Of a DNA stretch of 12,539 bases, positions 1-6,136 are shown in pieces. Position 1 is the first letter of the stretch; each line of letters starts with the position of its first letter. A program made the translations under genes and the position numbers. The notes beneath the pieces are model-generated. The model saw only the letters and a program-made list of their open reading frames with translations. It did not search any database and was not told where the DNA came from. Origin of the DNA: an archaeon (lineage in GTDB: Archaea; Aenigmatarchaeota; Aenigmatarchaeia; GW2011-AR5; GCA-2688965); assembly GCA_002688965.1 (NCBI GenBank), contig NZEE01000105.1, positions 1-12,539 on the forward strand, written 5' to 3'.

Positions 1-1158
1 ATTTTCAACATCAACATCAGAAAATGCAAAATCAATTGCAAAGTTATCTTTAATCTGATTTAAATCATGTAAAAAGCAATTATCATCATTAAGTGCATTA
101 TTAAATAAAGATTTCAATTCATCTTGAATCATATTTATCTTTTCACTAATATTAGTAATATTAGCTAACTTTTCTATAAACGTTTTATACTTGTTTGCTT
201 TTATTTCATTATTTATAATAATGTTGTAATATTCTCTTAAACTTATATTTTGTAATGTTTTCTTAGATCCGCTGTTAGCGAACATATCATAAAACATGAA
301 ACATTTATATTTATTATAACTTATTTGATAGTTTATGATAGCTCCAGATATATTTGTATTTATAAATACAGTTTTAAAAATATCTTCACAAACGAAACCA
401 AATAATTTAGCGAATTCGCCACTTTTATTTAAAAACTCGTTTAGCTCTCGATTTAAGTCTATTGTTACTTCTTCGATAATGTTCGAATCGGTTTTGCTTC
501 GTACTAGTATCATTGTAAAATATTTGCAATGAAAGGCTCTAAGATGTGTGTCACTTAACTCCAAATCAGAATCTTTTTTTATACTAGCACTATAATAACA
601 TGATCTTAAGTACTTTGCAAATTTATCCAAGAAAGCGCTTTTTGTATATTTGGAAGAATTTTCAAATAAAAAGTTATAGTTATTTCTTAAGCTATAGCTA
701 GCTGCCATAAGTGAGTCATCATCTGTGCTAGTTTGCATTTGATTTTGTGTATTGAAATAAAGATGGTTTAGAGATTTAGGTTTTGTATTTGGAACAGTAA
801 ATTGAAGTTTATATTTTTCTTCATCTTCCTCATTAAAGTTAGCTGCTAACTTCTCTAGTTCTTCTACAGATATGCATAACATTATTAAGTCTTTAAGGCT
901 GCTATTACTATTTAAAAAATTATCAACTTTAACACCACCAAGTATTGTTTTGTCTTCTACGTCATCACAAAATTTTTCAATAATTTGGATATTGCTTAAG
1001 TTACTATTGTCCTCATCTTCAATAACATCTGTTTTGTCTTGTTCTTGATCTATGTCTTGTTCTTGATCTGTATCATTATAGACAGATAGGTTTTGAAACT
1101 CAAAAAGTCTATCATTAAATAATTCTTTATATGTGTTTTTTAAGCTATACTCACTCAT
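1..1158 (-). CDS. Unrecognised phage protein, C-terminus beyond window (partial)
   Basis: An open frame of 386 codons runs leftward from an ATG at 1158 to the window edge without a stop, so the protein is incomplete. AAAAGG lies 8 bases before the ATG, a good ribosome site, and fixes the start. The gene begins 27 bases after the thermonuclease stop, so the two probably share a transcript. I recognise no family. The N-terminal region (about residues 30-55) is very acidic and contains a duplicated DQEQD segment encoded by an 18-base tandem repeat. The rest is Asn-, Lys- and Ser-rich with predicted mixed helix and strand, without an obvious membrane segment or catalytic motif. An acidic N-terminus on a long soluble protein would fit a virion or assembly protein, but that is a guess. 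Confidence 0.8.
   Translation of the reverse strand, partial: MSEYSLKNTYKELFNDRLFEFQNLSVYNDTDQEQDIDQEQDKTDVIEDEDNSNLSNIQIIEKFCDDVEDKTILGGVKVDNFLNSNSSLKDLIMLCISVEELEKLAANFNEEDEEKYKLQFTVPNTKPKSLNHLYFNTQNQMQTSTDDDSLMAASYSLRNNYNFLFENSSKYTKSAFLDKFAKYLRSCYYSASIKKDSDLELSDTHLRAFHCKYFTMILVRSKTDSNIIEEVTIDLNRELNEFLNKSGEFAKLFGFVCEDIFKTVFINTNISGAIINYQISYNKYKCFMFYDMFANSGSKKTLQNISLREYYNIIINNEIKANKYKTFIEKLANITNISEKINMIQDELKSLFNNALNDDNCFLHDLNQIKDNFAIDFAFSDVDVEN
1036..1071. repeat. 18-base tandem repeat, two copies, inside a coding region
   Basis: Two adjacent 18-base units (1036-1053 and 1054-1071) differ at one base. On the minus strand they encode a repeated Asp-Gln-Glu-Gln-Asp block in the acidic N-terminal part of the partial protein. 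Unit length is a multiple of three, so the frame is kept. This looks like a recent in-frame slippage duplication. Confidence 0.8.
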
Positions 1159-1185
1159 TAAAAAAACCTTTTCTGTTGATTTTGT

Positions 1186-1551
1186 TTATCTTTTTCCGCC
1201 CCAATATTCTTTGGCATGCCCTTCATTAATTAGCTGCTTATTATAACTATTATTAAACTCTGGATTCTCTTCTTCTAAAACCCATATAGTACCAAGCCAT
1301 CTTCCAAACTTTCCTCTTTCTGACGTATGTAATAATACTTTCTTCCCTAATATCTTTTCTCTTAACCAATCTCTAGAGGCAAAACCTCTCACTTTTTCTT
1401 CATCATCTTTTGTACGTATTTCAGGCGTATCAATACCTATAAGTCTCACTTTAATACGAGCAAACATTTTAAACCCTAAATCTACGACACATGTACATGT
1501 ATCGCCATCATACACTTTCACAACTTCAGCAATATAATAAAATGGTTTCAT
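1186..1551 (-). CDS. Staphylococcal nuclease (thermonuclease) homologue
   Basis: This 121-residue protein matches the SNase fold family, which cleaves DNA and RNA with a calcium ion. Visible motifs are YDGDT (14-18, the first metal Asp), KVRLIGIDTPE (34-44, carrying the equivalents of Arg35, Asp40 and Glu43 of S. aureus nuclease) and GKFGRWLG (80-87, with the Arg87 equivalent). All the key catalytic residues therefore appear present, and the enzyme should be active. It is slightly shorter than the roughly 150-residue mature staphylococcal enzyme. I see no signal peptide, so it probably acts in the host cytoplasm, where host DNA breakdown or nucleotide recycling is a sensible role. AAAGAGA lies 9 bases before the ATG. 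It sits between two unrecognised leftward genes. Confidence 0.9.
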   Translation of the reverse strand: MKPFYYIAEVVKVYDGDTCTCVVDLGFKMFARIKVRLIGIDTPEIRTKDDEEKVRGFASRDWLREKILGKKVLLHTSERGKFGRWLGTIWVLEEENPEFNNSYNKQLINEGHAKEYWGGKR

Positions 1552-1580
1552 ATCTATATCTCTCTTTAATAAATATAAAT

Positions 1581-1609
1581 ATTATACAAAAGATCGTTTA
1601 AATGATTAA
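1581..1609 (-). promoter_or_regulatory. Candidate promoter for the thermonuclease gene, with palindrome
   Basis: On the minus strand a perfect TATAAT (1586-1581) lies about 30 bases upstream of the thermonuclease ATG. The expected -35 position (about 1609-1604) falls inside a 14-base perfect palindrome, AATGATTAATCATT (1601-1614), which is flanked by GTTT and AAAC to give a wider imperfect dyad (1596-1618). The palindrome could be an operator. The -35 match itself is poor and the sequence is AT-rich, so this is tentative. Confidence 0.3.
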
Positions 1610-1646
1610 TCATTAAACAAAAAGAAATAATTAATTTATATCTTTA

Positions 1647-2759
1647 TTACTTGCCAACTAAAGTATAACCACTACCTTCTATTCTTCCTCCTTTATCTCT
1701 CTTTAATTTATCTTCCCTTTGATTTTTAAACTTTTTACTAATAACAGCACGTATTGTATTTGTTATAGCAACTACACCTTGATTTAAAGCAATTGCTTTT
1801 TCTAGATCAGTTTCTATTTTATCTATTCTACTAGTAAAATTTTCTGGCTTATAAGCAGGATCATTTGACCAATATACGTAACCACGATTTATAATACTTC
1901 TTATTCTTTCTTCAAACTCATCATTAGAACATGATATAGGCTCTTCACTCTTTTTTTCATTTTCTAGCTGGCTTACGAAGTCATCATTTATTTGACTAAT
2001 TTCATCATCTAATCCATCATATCCAAGCCACAATTTTAAAACAAACAAAAATGAACTCCAAATAGGATAAGCGCCTGCTTCAATGTTGTCTCTTAAACCA
2101 TACTCTTTATTCATCTTGTCAAAAAAGTTTTCTTCTGCTAAAGATAATAACATGCTATGCGCATCTTCAACTGTAGAGTTTTCTATATCTTCTACATTAT
2201 CTCTAATTCTAACACCAACTTTCTTTACTAGATTGCGCGCCATGCTGCCAACATTTGACCCGGAATAGCCTTTTTCTTTTAAGCTCTTATCAAATCCAAA
2301 ATGGCTTTCAACAGAAGCAATACTGTCTTTTATCCAAGTTGGATTAACTTTTTTACCAATCCACTCTATACCCTCAATACCATTAATTATGCTTTGCTTT
2401 ACAATAGATGTAGGTCTAAGATACGCATTTCGATGGAAAACGTTATGATTAAGGCTTCCGCTTATCCAGATATCATCTTCGCTACTTACTGTTAAACAAT
2501 TAAAAGTTGTTTTATCAGCCAATGTCTTTTCTTGAATTAAACTATAAATACGAGAATTCTTATTAACAGCAACAACAAAGTATGCATTAGGATTATTATA
2601 TTTTTCTAATTCTAAACAAACAAACTCATGAATCGCTGGAGACAGTCGATCTGTATATCTAGCTCTTTTTGCTCTAAACATTTCTCTTCTGCTATCTCTA
2701 GCTTCTAAAACTAGATTCTTTATATAACTTCTTAAGAGCTTTACTTTAATTTTATTCAT
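1647..2759 (-). CDS. Unrecognised phage protein, possibly virion-associated
   Basis: I do not recognise this protein of 370 residues from the ATG at 2759. A GTG at 2771 would add four residues (374). I prefer the ATG because the protein then opens with the basic, amphipathic segment KIKVKLLRSYIKNLVLEA, a type of N-terminus I associate with marine phage structural proteins. Neither start has a strong ribosome site; AAGAAAG lies a little far from the ATG. The middle is soluble and mixed, with a short hydrophobic stretch near FLFVLKLWLG, an acidic Glu/Ser-rich linker at roughly two-thirds of the length, and a basic Lys/Arg-rich C-terminus. No catalytic motif is visible. It is the first gene of the leftward block, divergent from the 2868 gene. 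Confidence 0.75.
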   Translation of the reverse strand: MNKIKVKLLRSYIKNLVLEARDSRREMFRAKRARYTDRLSPAIHEFVCLELEKYNNPNAYFVVAVNKNSRIYSLIQEKTLADKTTFNCLTVSSEDDIWISGSLNHNVFHRNAYLRPTSIVKQSIINGIEGIEWIGKKVNPTWIKDSIASVESHFGFDKSLKEKGYSGSNVGSMARNLVKKVGVRIRDNVEDIENSTVEDAHSMLLSLAEENFFDKMNKEYGLRDNIEAGAYPIWSSFLFVLKLWLGYDGLDDEISQINDDFVSQLENEKKSEEPISCSNDEFEERIRSIINRGYVYWSNDPAYKPENFTSRIDKIETDLEKAIALNQGVVAITNTIRAVISKKFKNQREDKLKRDKGGRIEGSGYTLVGK

Positions 2760-2778
2760 TACGAATTTCACTTTCTTT

Positions 2779-2798
2779 GTTGTTTAGAGTTGTTTAGA
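2779..2798. repeat. Direct repeat of 10 bases, two perfect copies, in the divergent promoter region
   Basis: GTTGTTTAGA occurs twice head to tail immediately upstream of the leftward gene start and about 10 bases before the rightward candidate promoter. Its position between two divergent genes suits a protein-binding site that acts on one or both. No function can be shown from sequence alone. Confidence 0.5.
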
Positions 2799-2804
2799 AA
2801 AATA

Positions 2805-2835
2805 TTTGTGTAAAATTTTAAAATTTATCTATAAT
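2805..2835 (+). promoter_or_regulatory. Candidate promoter GTGTA-N17-TATAAT for the rightward block
   Basis: TTTGTGTA (2805-2812) is followed after 17 bases by a perfect TATAAT (2830-2835), 32 bases before the ATG at 2868. The spacer contains a 14-base perfect palindrome (2813-2826) made only of A and T. The same GTGTA-spacer-TATAAT layout recurs in the gaps before 7896 and 10765. This would start the transcript carrying the small SH3-like gene, the guaC-like gene and purA. Confidence 0.5.
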
Positions 2836-2867
2836 ATATATTATATTTATATATTGAAAACAAAATT

Positions 2868-3119
2868 ATGATTAAAAAAAATATAAAAGCTGGAACATTA
2901 GTTGCAATGAAAAAGTATAAAGATGGAAATTATACTAATTTTACTTTATACGATGACGTTTATGTTGTTGTTCATCCTAGAGCAAATAAAGAAGAATTGA
3001 AAAAATACTTTGGTGAGGATGACCATGACATGCACGAGTGGGGTTTAAATAAAGTAATATTATTAACACCCAAAGCCACTTTGATTTGTGTAAATCACAA
3101 TATACTAGCCTTTATATAA
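2868..3119 (+). CDS. Small SH3-like barrel protein, hypothetical
   Basis: This protein of 83 residues has no recognised function. It opens with a basic stretch and then IKAGTLVAMKK, resembling the first strand of SH3-like barrel proteins common in phages. Further hydrophobic strands follow (DVYVVVHP near 29-36 and KVILLTPKATLICVNH near 62-77) around a charged loop containing DDHDMHEW. It is the first rightward gene, just behind a good promoter candidate, and its stop overlaps the ribosome site of the guaC-like gene. The same opening pattern is seen in the small genes at 5414, 5616, 5926 and, more weakly, 7896 and 9184. Membership of that group is inferred from pattern, not from strong identity. 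Confidence 0.75.
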   Translation: MIKKNIKAGTLVAMKKYKDGNYTNFTLYDDVYVVVHPRANKEELKKYFGEDDHDMHEWGLNKVILLTPKATLICVNHNILAFI

Positions 3120-3140
3120 AGGAGGATGTAATAATAAGTT

Positions 3141-4193
3141 ATGAATATTAGTAATGAAGCTTTAAGCTTTGATGATGTTATCTTGGTACCACAATACTCA
3201 GATATTAAAACAAGATATAGCATTAACACTAGTGTAATGTTGAAACATAAAAAACTTTCAATCCCTATAATAAGCAGTCCAATGTCAACAATTACTGAAG
3301 CTGCTATGTGTAATGAAATTAGCAAGCTGGGTGGCTTAGGAATATTACACCGATACAATACTATTGAAGAGCAAACAAGCATGTTAAAAAATATACAAGC
3401 TCATCTTCACTTAGGACGCAGAGCAGCTGCAGTTGGTGTCACCGGAGATTTCAAAGAAAGATTAAGCGCTTTAGTTTGTACAGGTCTAGATATAGTTGCA
3501 CTTGATGTTGCTCATGGTGATCATATTCTTATGAAGAATGCAATTGAGTATATAAGAAAAGAATATAATGATAGTTTATACATCATTGCTGGGAATATTG
3601 CAACAAGAAGTGCATACCAAAGAATATCAGACTATGGTGCAGATGCTGTTCGAACCAGTATTGGTAGCGGTAGTATATGTACAACAAGAATTCAAACTGG
3701 ACACGGCATGCCAACACTCCAGGCAATAATAGATTTAAATAAAGAAAGAAATTGTCGACTAAAAGAAGACAAGTTTTGTTCAAAGATAATTGCTGATGGT
3801 GGTTTAAAAAATAGTGGTGATATTGTAAAAGCAATTGCTGCTGGTGCTGATCTTGTTATATTAGGGTCGATGTTAAGCGGAACGTTAGAAACCCCCGGCG
3901 AAATATTCTTTGATGAAAAAAAAGGAGTAAATGTAAAGACTTATGCAGGTATGGCTTCAAAAATATCGCAACAAGCATGGAAAGGATCATACTCTTCTGT
4001 TGAAGGTGTATCATCTAATGTCCCATTCAAAGGTGAAGTATCAAAAGTTGTAACTGAGATAATGTCAAATGTCCGTAGCGGAATGTCGTATTCTGGTGCA
4101 TCATCGATCAAAGAATTACAGGAACTAGCAATTTTTTATCGACAAACAAGCAATTCACATAATGAGGGTATGCCTCACATATACAGAAAGTAA
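3141..4193 (+). CDS. guaC: GMP reductase-type enzyme (IMPDH/GMPR family), no CBS domains
   Basis: This 350-residue TIM-barrel enzyme belongs to the IMP dehydrogenase/GMP reductase family. Visible are LSFDDVILVP (8-17), GNIAT (151-155), the catalytic loop SGSICTTR (176-183, Cys180, Thr182), ADGG (219-222) and YAGM (268-271). GMP reductase turns GMP plus NADPH into IMP and ammonia; IMPDH runs IMP to XMP. Reductase is favoured because no CBS domains are present (IMPDH is usually near 490 residues), the flap after YAGM is short, the IMPDH Arg-Tyr dyad is absent, and VEG(x4)VPFKGEV (287-300) matches the reductase SEG region with its catalytic Glu. The purA and purB neighbours also make sense of IMP production. 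Oddities: SPMST replaces the usual MDT, and the AAAGGAGG site is about 15 bases from the ATG, with in-frame stops barring an earlier start. Confidence 0.8.
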   Translation: MNISNEALSFDDVILVPQYSDIKTRYSINTSVMLKHKKLSIPIISSPMSTITEAAMCNEISKLGGLGILHRYNTIEEQTSMLKNIQAHLHLGRRAAAVGVTGDFKERLSALVCTGLDIVALDVAHGDHILMKNAIEYIRKEYNDSLYIIAGNIATRSAYQRISDYGADAVRTSIGSGSICTTRIQTGHGMPTLQAIIDLNKERNCRLKEDKFCSKIIADGGLKNSGDIVKAIAAGADLVILGSMLSGTLETPGEIFFDEKKGVNVKTYAGMASKISQQAWKGSYSSVEGVSSNVPFKGEVSKVVTEIMSNVRSGMSYSGASSIKELQELAIFYRQTSNSHNEGMPHIYRK

Positions 4194-4205
4194 AAAGGAT
4201 ATAAT

Positions 4206-5405
4206 ATGCCAGTTAAGTTAGTTCTTGGATTACAACATGGTGATGAAGGAAAAGGCCGTGTTGTTGATGATTTAGTTGAATCATGGGCTGATGTTGTTGT
4301 TAGATTTCAAGGCGGAGGTAATGCAGGTCATACTGTTTATGATAGAGAAGGAAATAAGTTTGTTACACATATCTTACCTGTGGGCATTTTACAAAATAAA
4401 AATCGATATCGTAATATTGTAAATATCATCTCTAGGGGTTGTGTCTTAAACATTAAAGATCTTTACGAAGAAATAAAACAGCTTGAAAGCAATACGAGTT
4501 TTCATAATGAGATAAGCTCACAAGATCTACAAATATCAGGTTTTTGTCCATTAATTGATCCTACCCATGTTTTAAGAGATAGACAGCTATATCAAGGAAA
4601 ACTAGGAACAACAGCACGTGGAATCGGTCCAGCATATTCAGATTTCTATGCAAGAGATTCAATACTATTAAGAGATGCTGTTGCAAATCCAAATGATGTT
4701 TTAGATAAAATTATTAGTAAATTTGAAAAAATGAATTTAGATATAAGAACAGAGCAGCTGTGGTGGATTGAAGGTTTTAAAGAAGCTATAGCACACATAT
4801 CACAATTTGTTATGAAAGATGAAAGTATAATATCAGATTTGTATAACAAAGGTGCAAACATTCTTCTCGAAGGTGCACAAGGATGTGGCTTAAATATTCA
4901 TTCAAATAATTATCCAGATGTTACATCATCAGCACCAACAGTAGGTGGAGCTTTAAATTCTACAGGTCTAAATCATAAACAGATAGACGAAGTAATTGGT
5001 GTCATTAAGACTTATAAAACAAAAGTTGGTACTGGTAACTTTCCTAGTAGGTGTAATGAAAAAGATGAAGAGGTTTTATCAAAGTTTGGTAATGAATTTG
5101 GAGCAACAACCGGACGTCCTAGAAAGTGTGGCTGGTTAGATTTAGATGAAGTTAATCATGCAGTCAAGATGAACGGTGTAGATCATATATGTTTAATTAA
5201 GACAGATGTTTTCTGCAATATAGAAAATCCTTTTGTATACCACAAAAACAAGCTCATACAGATACCCAAGATAAACGACGTTTCACTTGATGACAAAGCA
5301 TTTGTTGAACTATTAAATGTTATTAAAGATAAAACAGGCGTTAACGTCATGTCTTTTACAACAGGCCCCAAGCGTGGCGAAATAGTGTGGCATAAAAACA
5401 TATAG
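4206..5405 (+). CDS. purA: Adenylosuccinate synthetase
   Basis: It catalyses GTP-driven condensation of IMP and aspartate into adenylosuccinate, the committed step to AMP. At 399 residues it is shorter than E. coli PurA (432). Motifs visible are GDEGKG (12-17, catalytic Asp13), NAGH (39-42, catalytic His42), GTTARGIGPAY (134-144), Arg150 matching the E. coli Arg143 that contacts IMP phosphate, LEGAQG (221-226), VTSSAPTVGG (239-248), GATTGRPRKCGWLD (299-312), the guanine-binding KTD (332-334) and TTGPKR (385-390). About 30 residues are missing near the C-terminus relative to E. coli, including the usual PGW segment. This compactness recalls archaeal PurA and phage PurZ, but Asp13 argues against PurZ. 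AAAAAGGA sits 6 bases before the ATG, 12 bases after the guaC-like stop, so the two are surely co-transcribed. Confidence 0.95.
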   Translation: MPVKLVLGLQHGDEGKGRVVDDLVESWADVVVRFQGGGNAGHTVYDREGNKFVTHILPVGILQNKNRYRNIVNIISRGCVLNIKDLYEEIKQLESNTSFHNEISSQDLQISGFCPLIDPTHVLRDRQLYQGKLGTTARGIGPAYSDFYARDSILLRDAVANPNDVLDKIISKFEKMNLDIRTEQLWWIEGFKEAIAHISQFVMKDESIISDLYNKGANILLEGAQGCGLNIHSNNYPDVTSSAPTVGGALNSTGLNHKQIDEVIGVIKTYKTKVGTGNFPSRCNEKDEEVLSKFGNEFGATTGRPRKCGWLDLDEVNHAVKMNGVDHICLIKTDVFCNIENPFVYHKNKLIQIPKINDVSLDDKAFVELLNVIKDKTGVNVMSFTTGPKRGEIVWHKNI

Positions 5406-5413
5406 AGGAATCA

Positions 5414-5623
5414 ATGTATATAAAAAACAAATACAAACCCGGCGATTTAGTAAGAGTAAAAAAATGCGCCGGCATAGCTAATAAGGCTAGCTACGGTATT
5501 ATTTTATCTAATACAAAAAATAATATTTTTGAAACAATAGAAGTTTATAAACTGTTATGTAATAATAAAATTTCTATTTATACAACGCTTATGTTTGAAA
5601 AATGCATACAAAATAATGACTAA
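5414..5623 (+). CDS. Small SH3-like barrel protein, paralogue of the next gene
   Basis: This 69-residue protein has the pattern YKPGDLVRVKK at residues 6-16, then YGIIL and FETIEVYKLLC, ending in MFEKCIQNND. The GDLV start followed by alternating hydrophobic strands is typical of small SH3-like barrels found in many phages, often of unknown role. It is clearly related to the next protein, which shares xVxKLxC and MFEKC at matching places. AGAGGA overlaps the purA stop and sits 4-5 bases before the ATG, so translation follows purA closely. Its stop (5621-5623) lies within the start region of the next gene and inside the first unit of a 51-base tandem duplication. No enzymatic motif is visible. 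Confidence 0.8.
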   Translation: MYIKNKYKPGDLVRVKKCAGIANKASYGIILSNTKNNIFETIEVYKLLCNNKISIYTTLMFEKCIQNND

Positions 5624-5708
5624 ACAAGAGACACAGCATGAATATGTTGCTGGTGATTACAAAATAATGACTAAACAAGAGACACAGCATGAATATGTTG
5701 CTGGTGAT
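5607..5708. repeat. Perfect 51-base tandem duplication over a stop/start overlap
   Basis: Bases 5607-5657 and 5658-5708 are identical copies placed head to tail. The first copy contains the stop of the 5414 gene and the ATG at 5616. The second copy carries an equivalent ATG at 5667 in the same frame, since 51 is a multiple of three. The downstream protein therefore has a repeated 17-residue N-terminal block. Complete identity suggests a recent event in this lineage, or an assembly artefact. Confidence 0.97.
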
Positions 5709-5891
5709 CTTGTAGAAGTACAAAATTGGGATTACAATAATAGTACCAAAAGTCACTATGCTATAATTATAGAATGTTCAGACATGAAAGTATTTGAATC
5801 TGTAAGGGTATTTAAGCTTTTCTGCAAAGGTCAAATTATTCACTTTACAGAATTTATGTTTGAAAAATGCGAAGTAAATGATGATGTCTAG
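5616..5891 (+). CDS. Small SH3-like barrel protein with duplicated N-terminus
   Basis: This is a 91-residue protein if it begins at the ATG at 5616, which overlaps the previous stop by 8 bases. A TTG at 5595 would add seven residues and an ATG at 5667 would remove 17. I prefer 5616 because ATG-in-stop overlap is the habit of this region, but 5667 probably equals the ancestral start before the 51-base duplication, and GGTGA lies upstream of it. Residues 1-34 are two copies of a block ending YVAGD. The domain then reads GDLVEVQNW, YAIIIEC, FESVRVFKLFC and FMFEKC, parallel to the 5414 protein. The pair is an old tandem gene duplication (diverged protein) with a fresh internal duplication on top. 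Function unknown. Confidence 0.8.
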   Translation: MTKQETQHEYVAGDYKIMTKQETQHEYVAGDLVEVQNWDYNNSTKSHYAIIIECSDMKVFESVRVFKLFCKGQIIHFTEFMFEKCEVNDDV

Positions 5892-5925
5892 ATACAAAAT
5901 ATAAGAAATTGTTTGGAGCTGAGAT

Positions 5926-6135
5926 GTGATCGATGAATTTAAAAAAGGTGAACTCATATTAATATATGACAATATACCTGCTTTAGTATTAAGCAATTCT
6001 TATTCTTACTCTGAAAGTATACACATAATGTATTTAAGCGGAAGCAATATTCCTGATTACGAGTCAAAAAAACTTGTAATAACACATGCTTATAAGCATT
6101 ATATAAAAAGAATAATAAATAAACTCAAGGATTAA
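5926..6135 (+). CDS. Small SH3-like protein, hypothetical, GTG start
   Basis: This 69-residue protein begins with FKKGELILIYDN (residues 5-16), similar to the opening strand of the two genes before it, then has ALVLSNS and a basic C-terminal helix rich in Lys, His and Tyr. The GTG at 5926 is chosen because GGAG at 5915-5918 lies 7 bases upstream; the nearby ATG at 5924 is followed at once by a stop, and the ATG at 5933 is out of frame. The gene ends one base before the purB ATG, and the purB ribosome site lies within its last codons, so it is translationally linked to purB. It may be a distant member of the same SH3-like group; identity is too low to be sure. Function unknown. Confidence 0.75.
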   Translation: MIDEFKKGELILIYDNIPALVLSNSYSYSESIHIMYLSGSNIPDYESKKLVITHAYKHYIKRIINKLKD

Positions 6136-6136
6136 A

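Noticed and set aside
335..532. Rightward open frame of 65 codons
   Set aside because: It is antisense to a long open leftward frame with a good ribosome site, and its composition looks like reversed coding sequence.
1574..1581. TATAAATA, the T4-type late promoter box, on the plus strand
   Set aside because: The genes on both sides here read leftward, and this octamer is easily reached by chance in such AT-rich sequence.
3085..3116. TTTGTGTA followed by TTTATA as a further promoter of the GTGTA type
   Set aside because: The -10 is poor, and a start from it would fall at or after the ribosome site of the guaC-like gene.
3126..3131. ATG-TAA minimal start-stop right after AGGAGG before the guaC-like gene
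   Set aside because: The ATG touches the ribosome site with no spacer, so it is unlikely to be used; kept only as a note in the gene entry.
3095..3382. Leftward open frame of 95 codons
   Set aside because: It overlaps the N-terminal part of the guaC-like gene, which has clear family motifs.
4206..5405. PurZ (2-aminoadenine DNA pathway) as the identity of the synthetase
   Set aside because: GDEGKG retains Asp13, which PurZ enzymes are reported to replace with Ser or Thr, and a guaC-like gene rather than MazZ or DatZ accompanies it.
5595..5615. TTG at 5595 as the start of the duplicated SH3-like gene
   Set aside because: It lies deep in the previous coding frame with no ribosome site, while ATG at 5616 or 5667 is available in the same frame.
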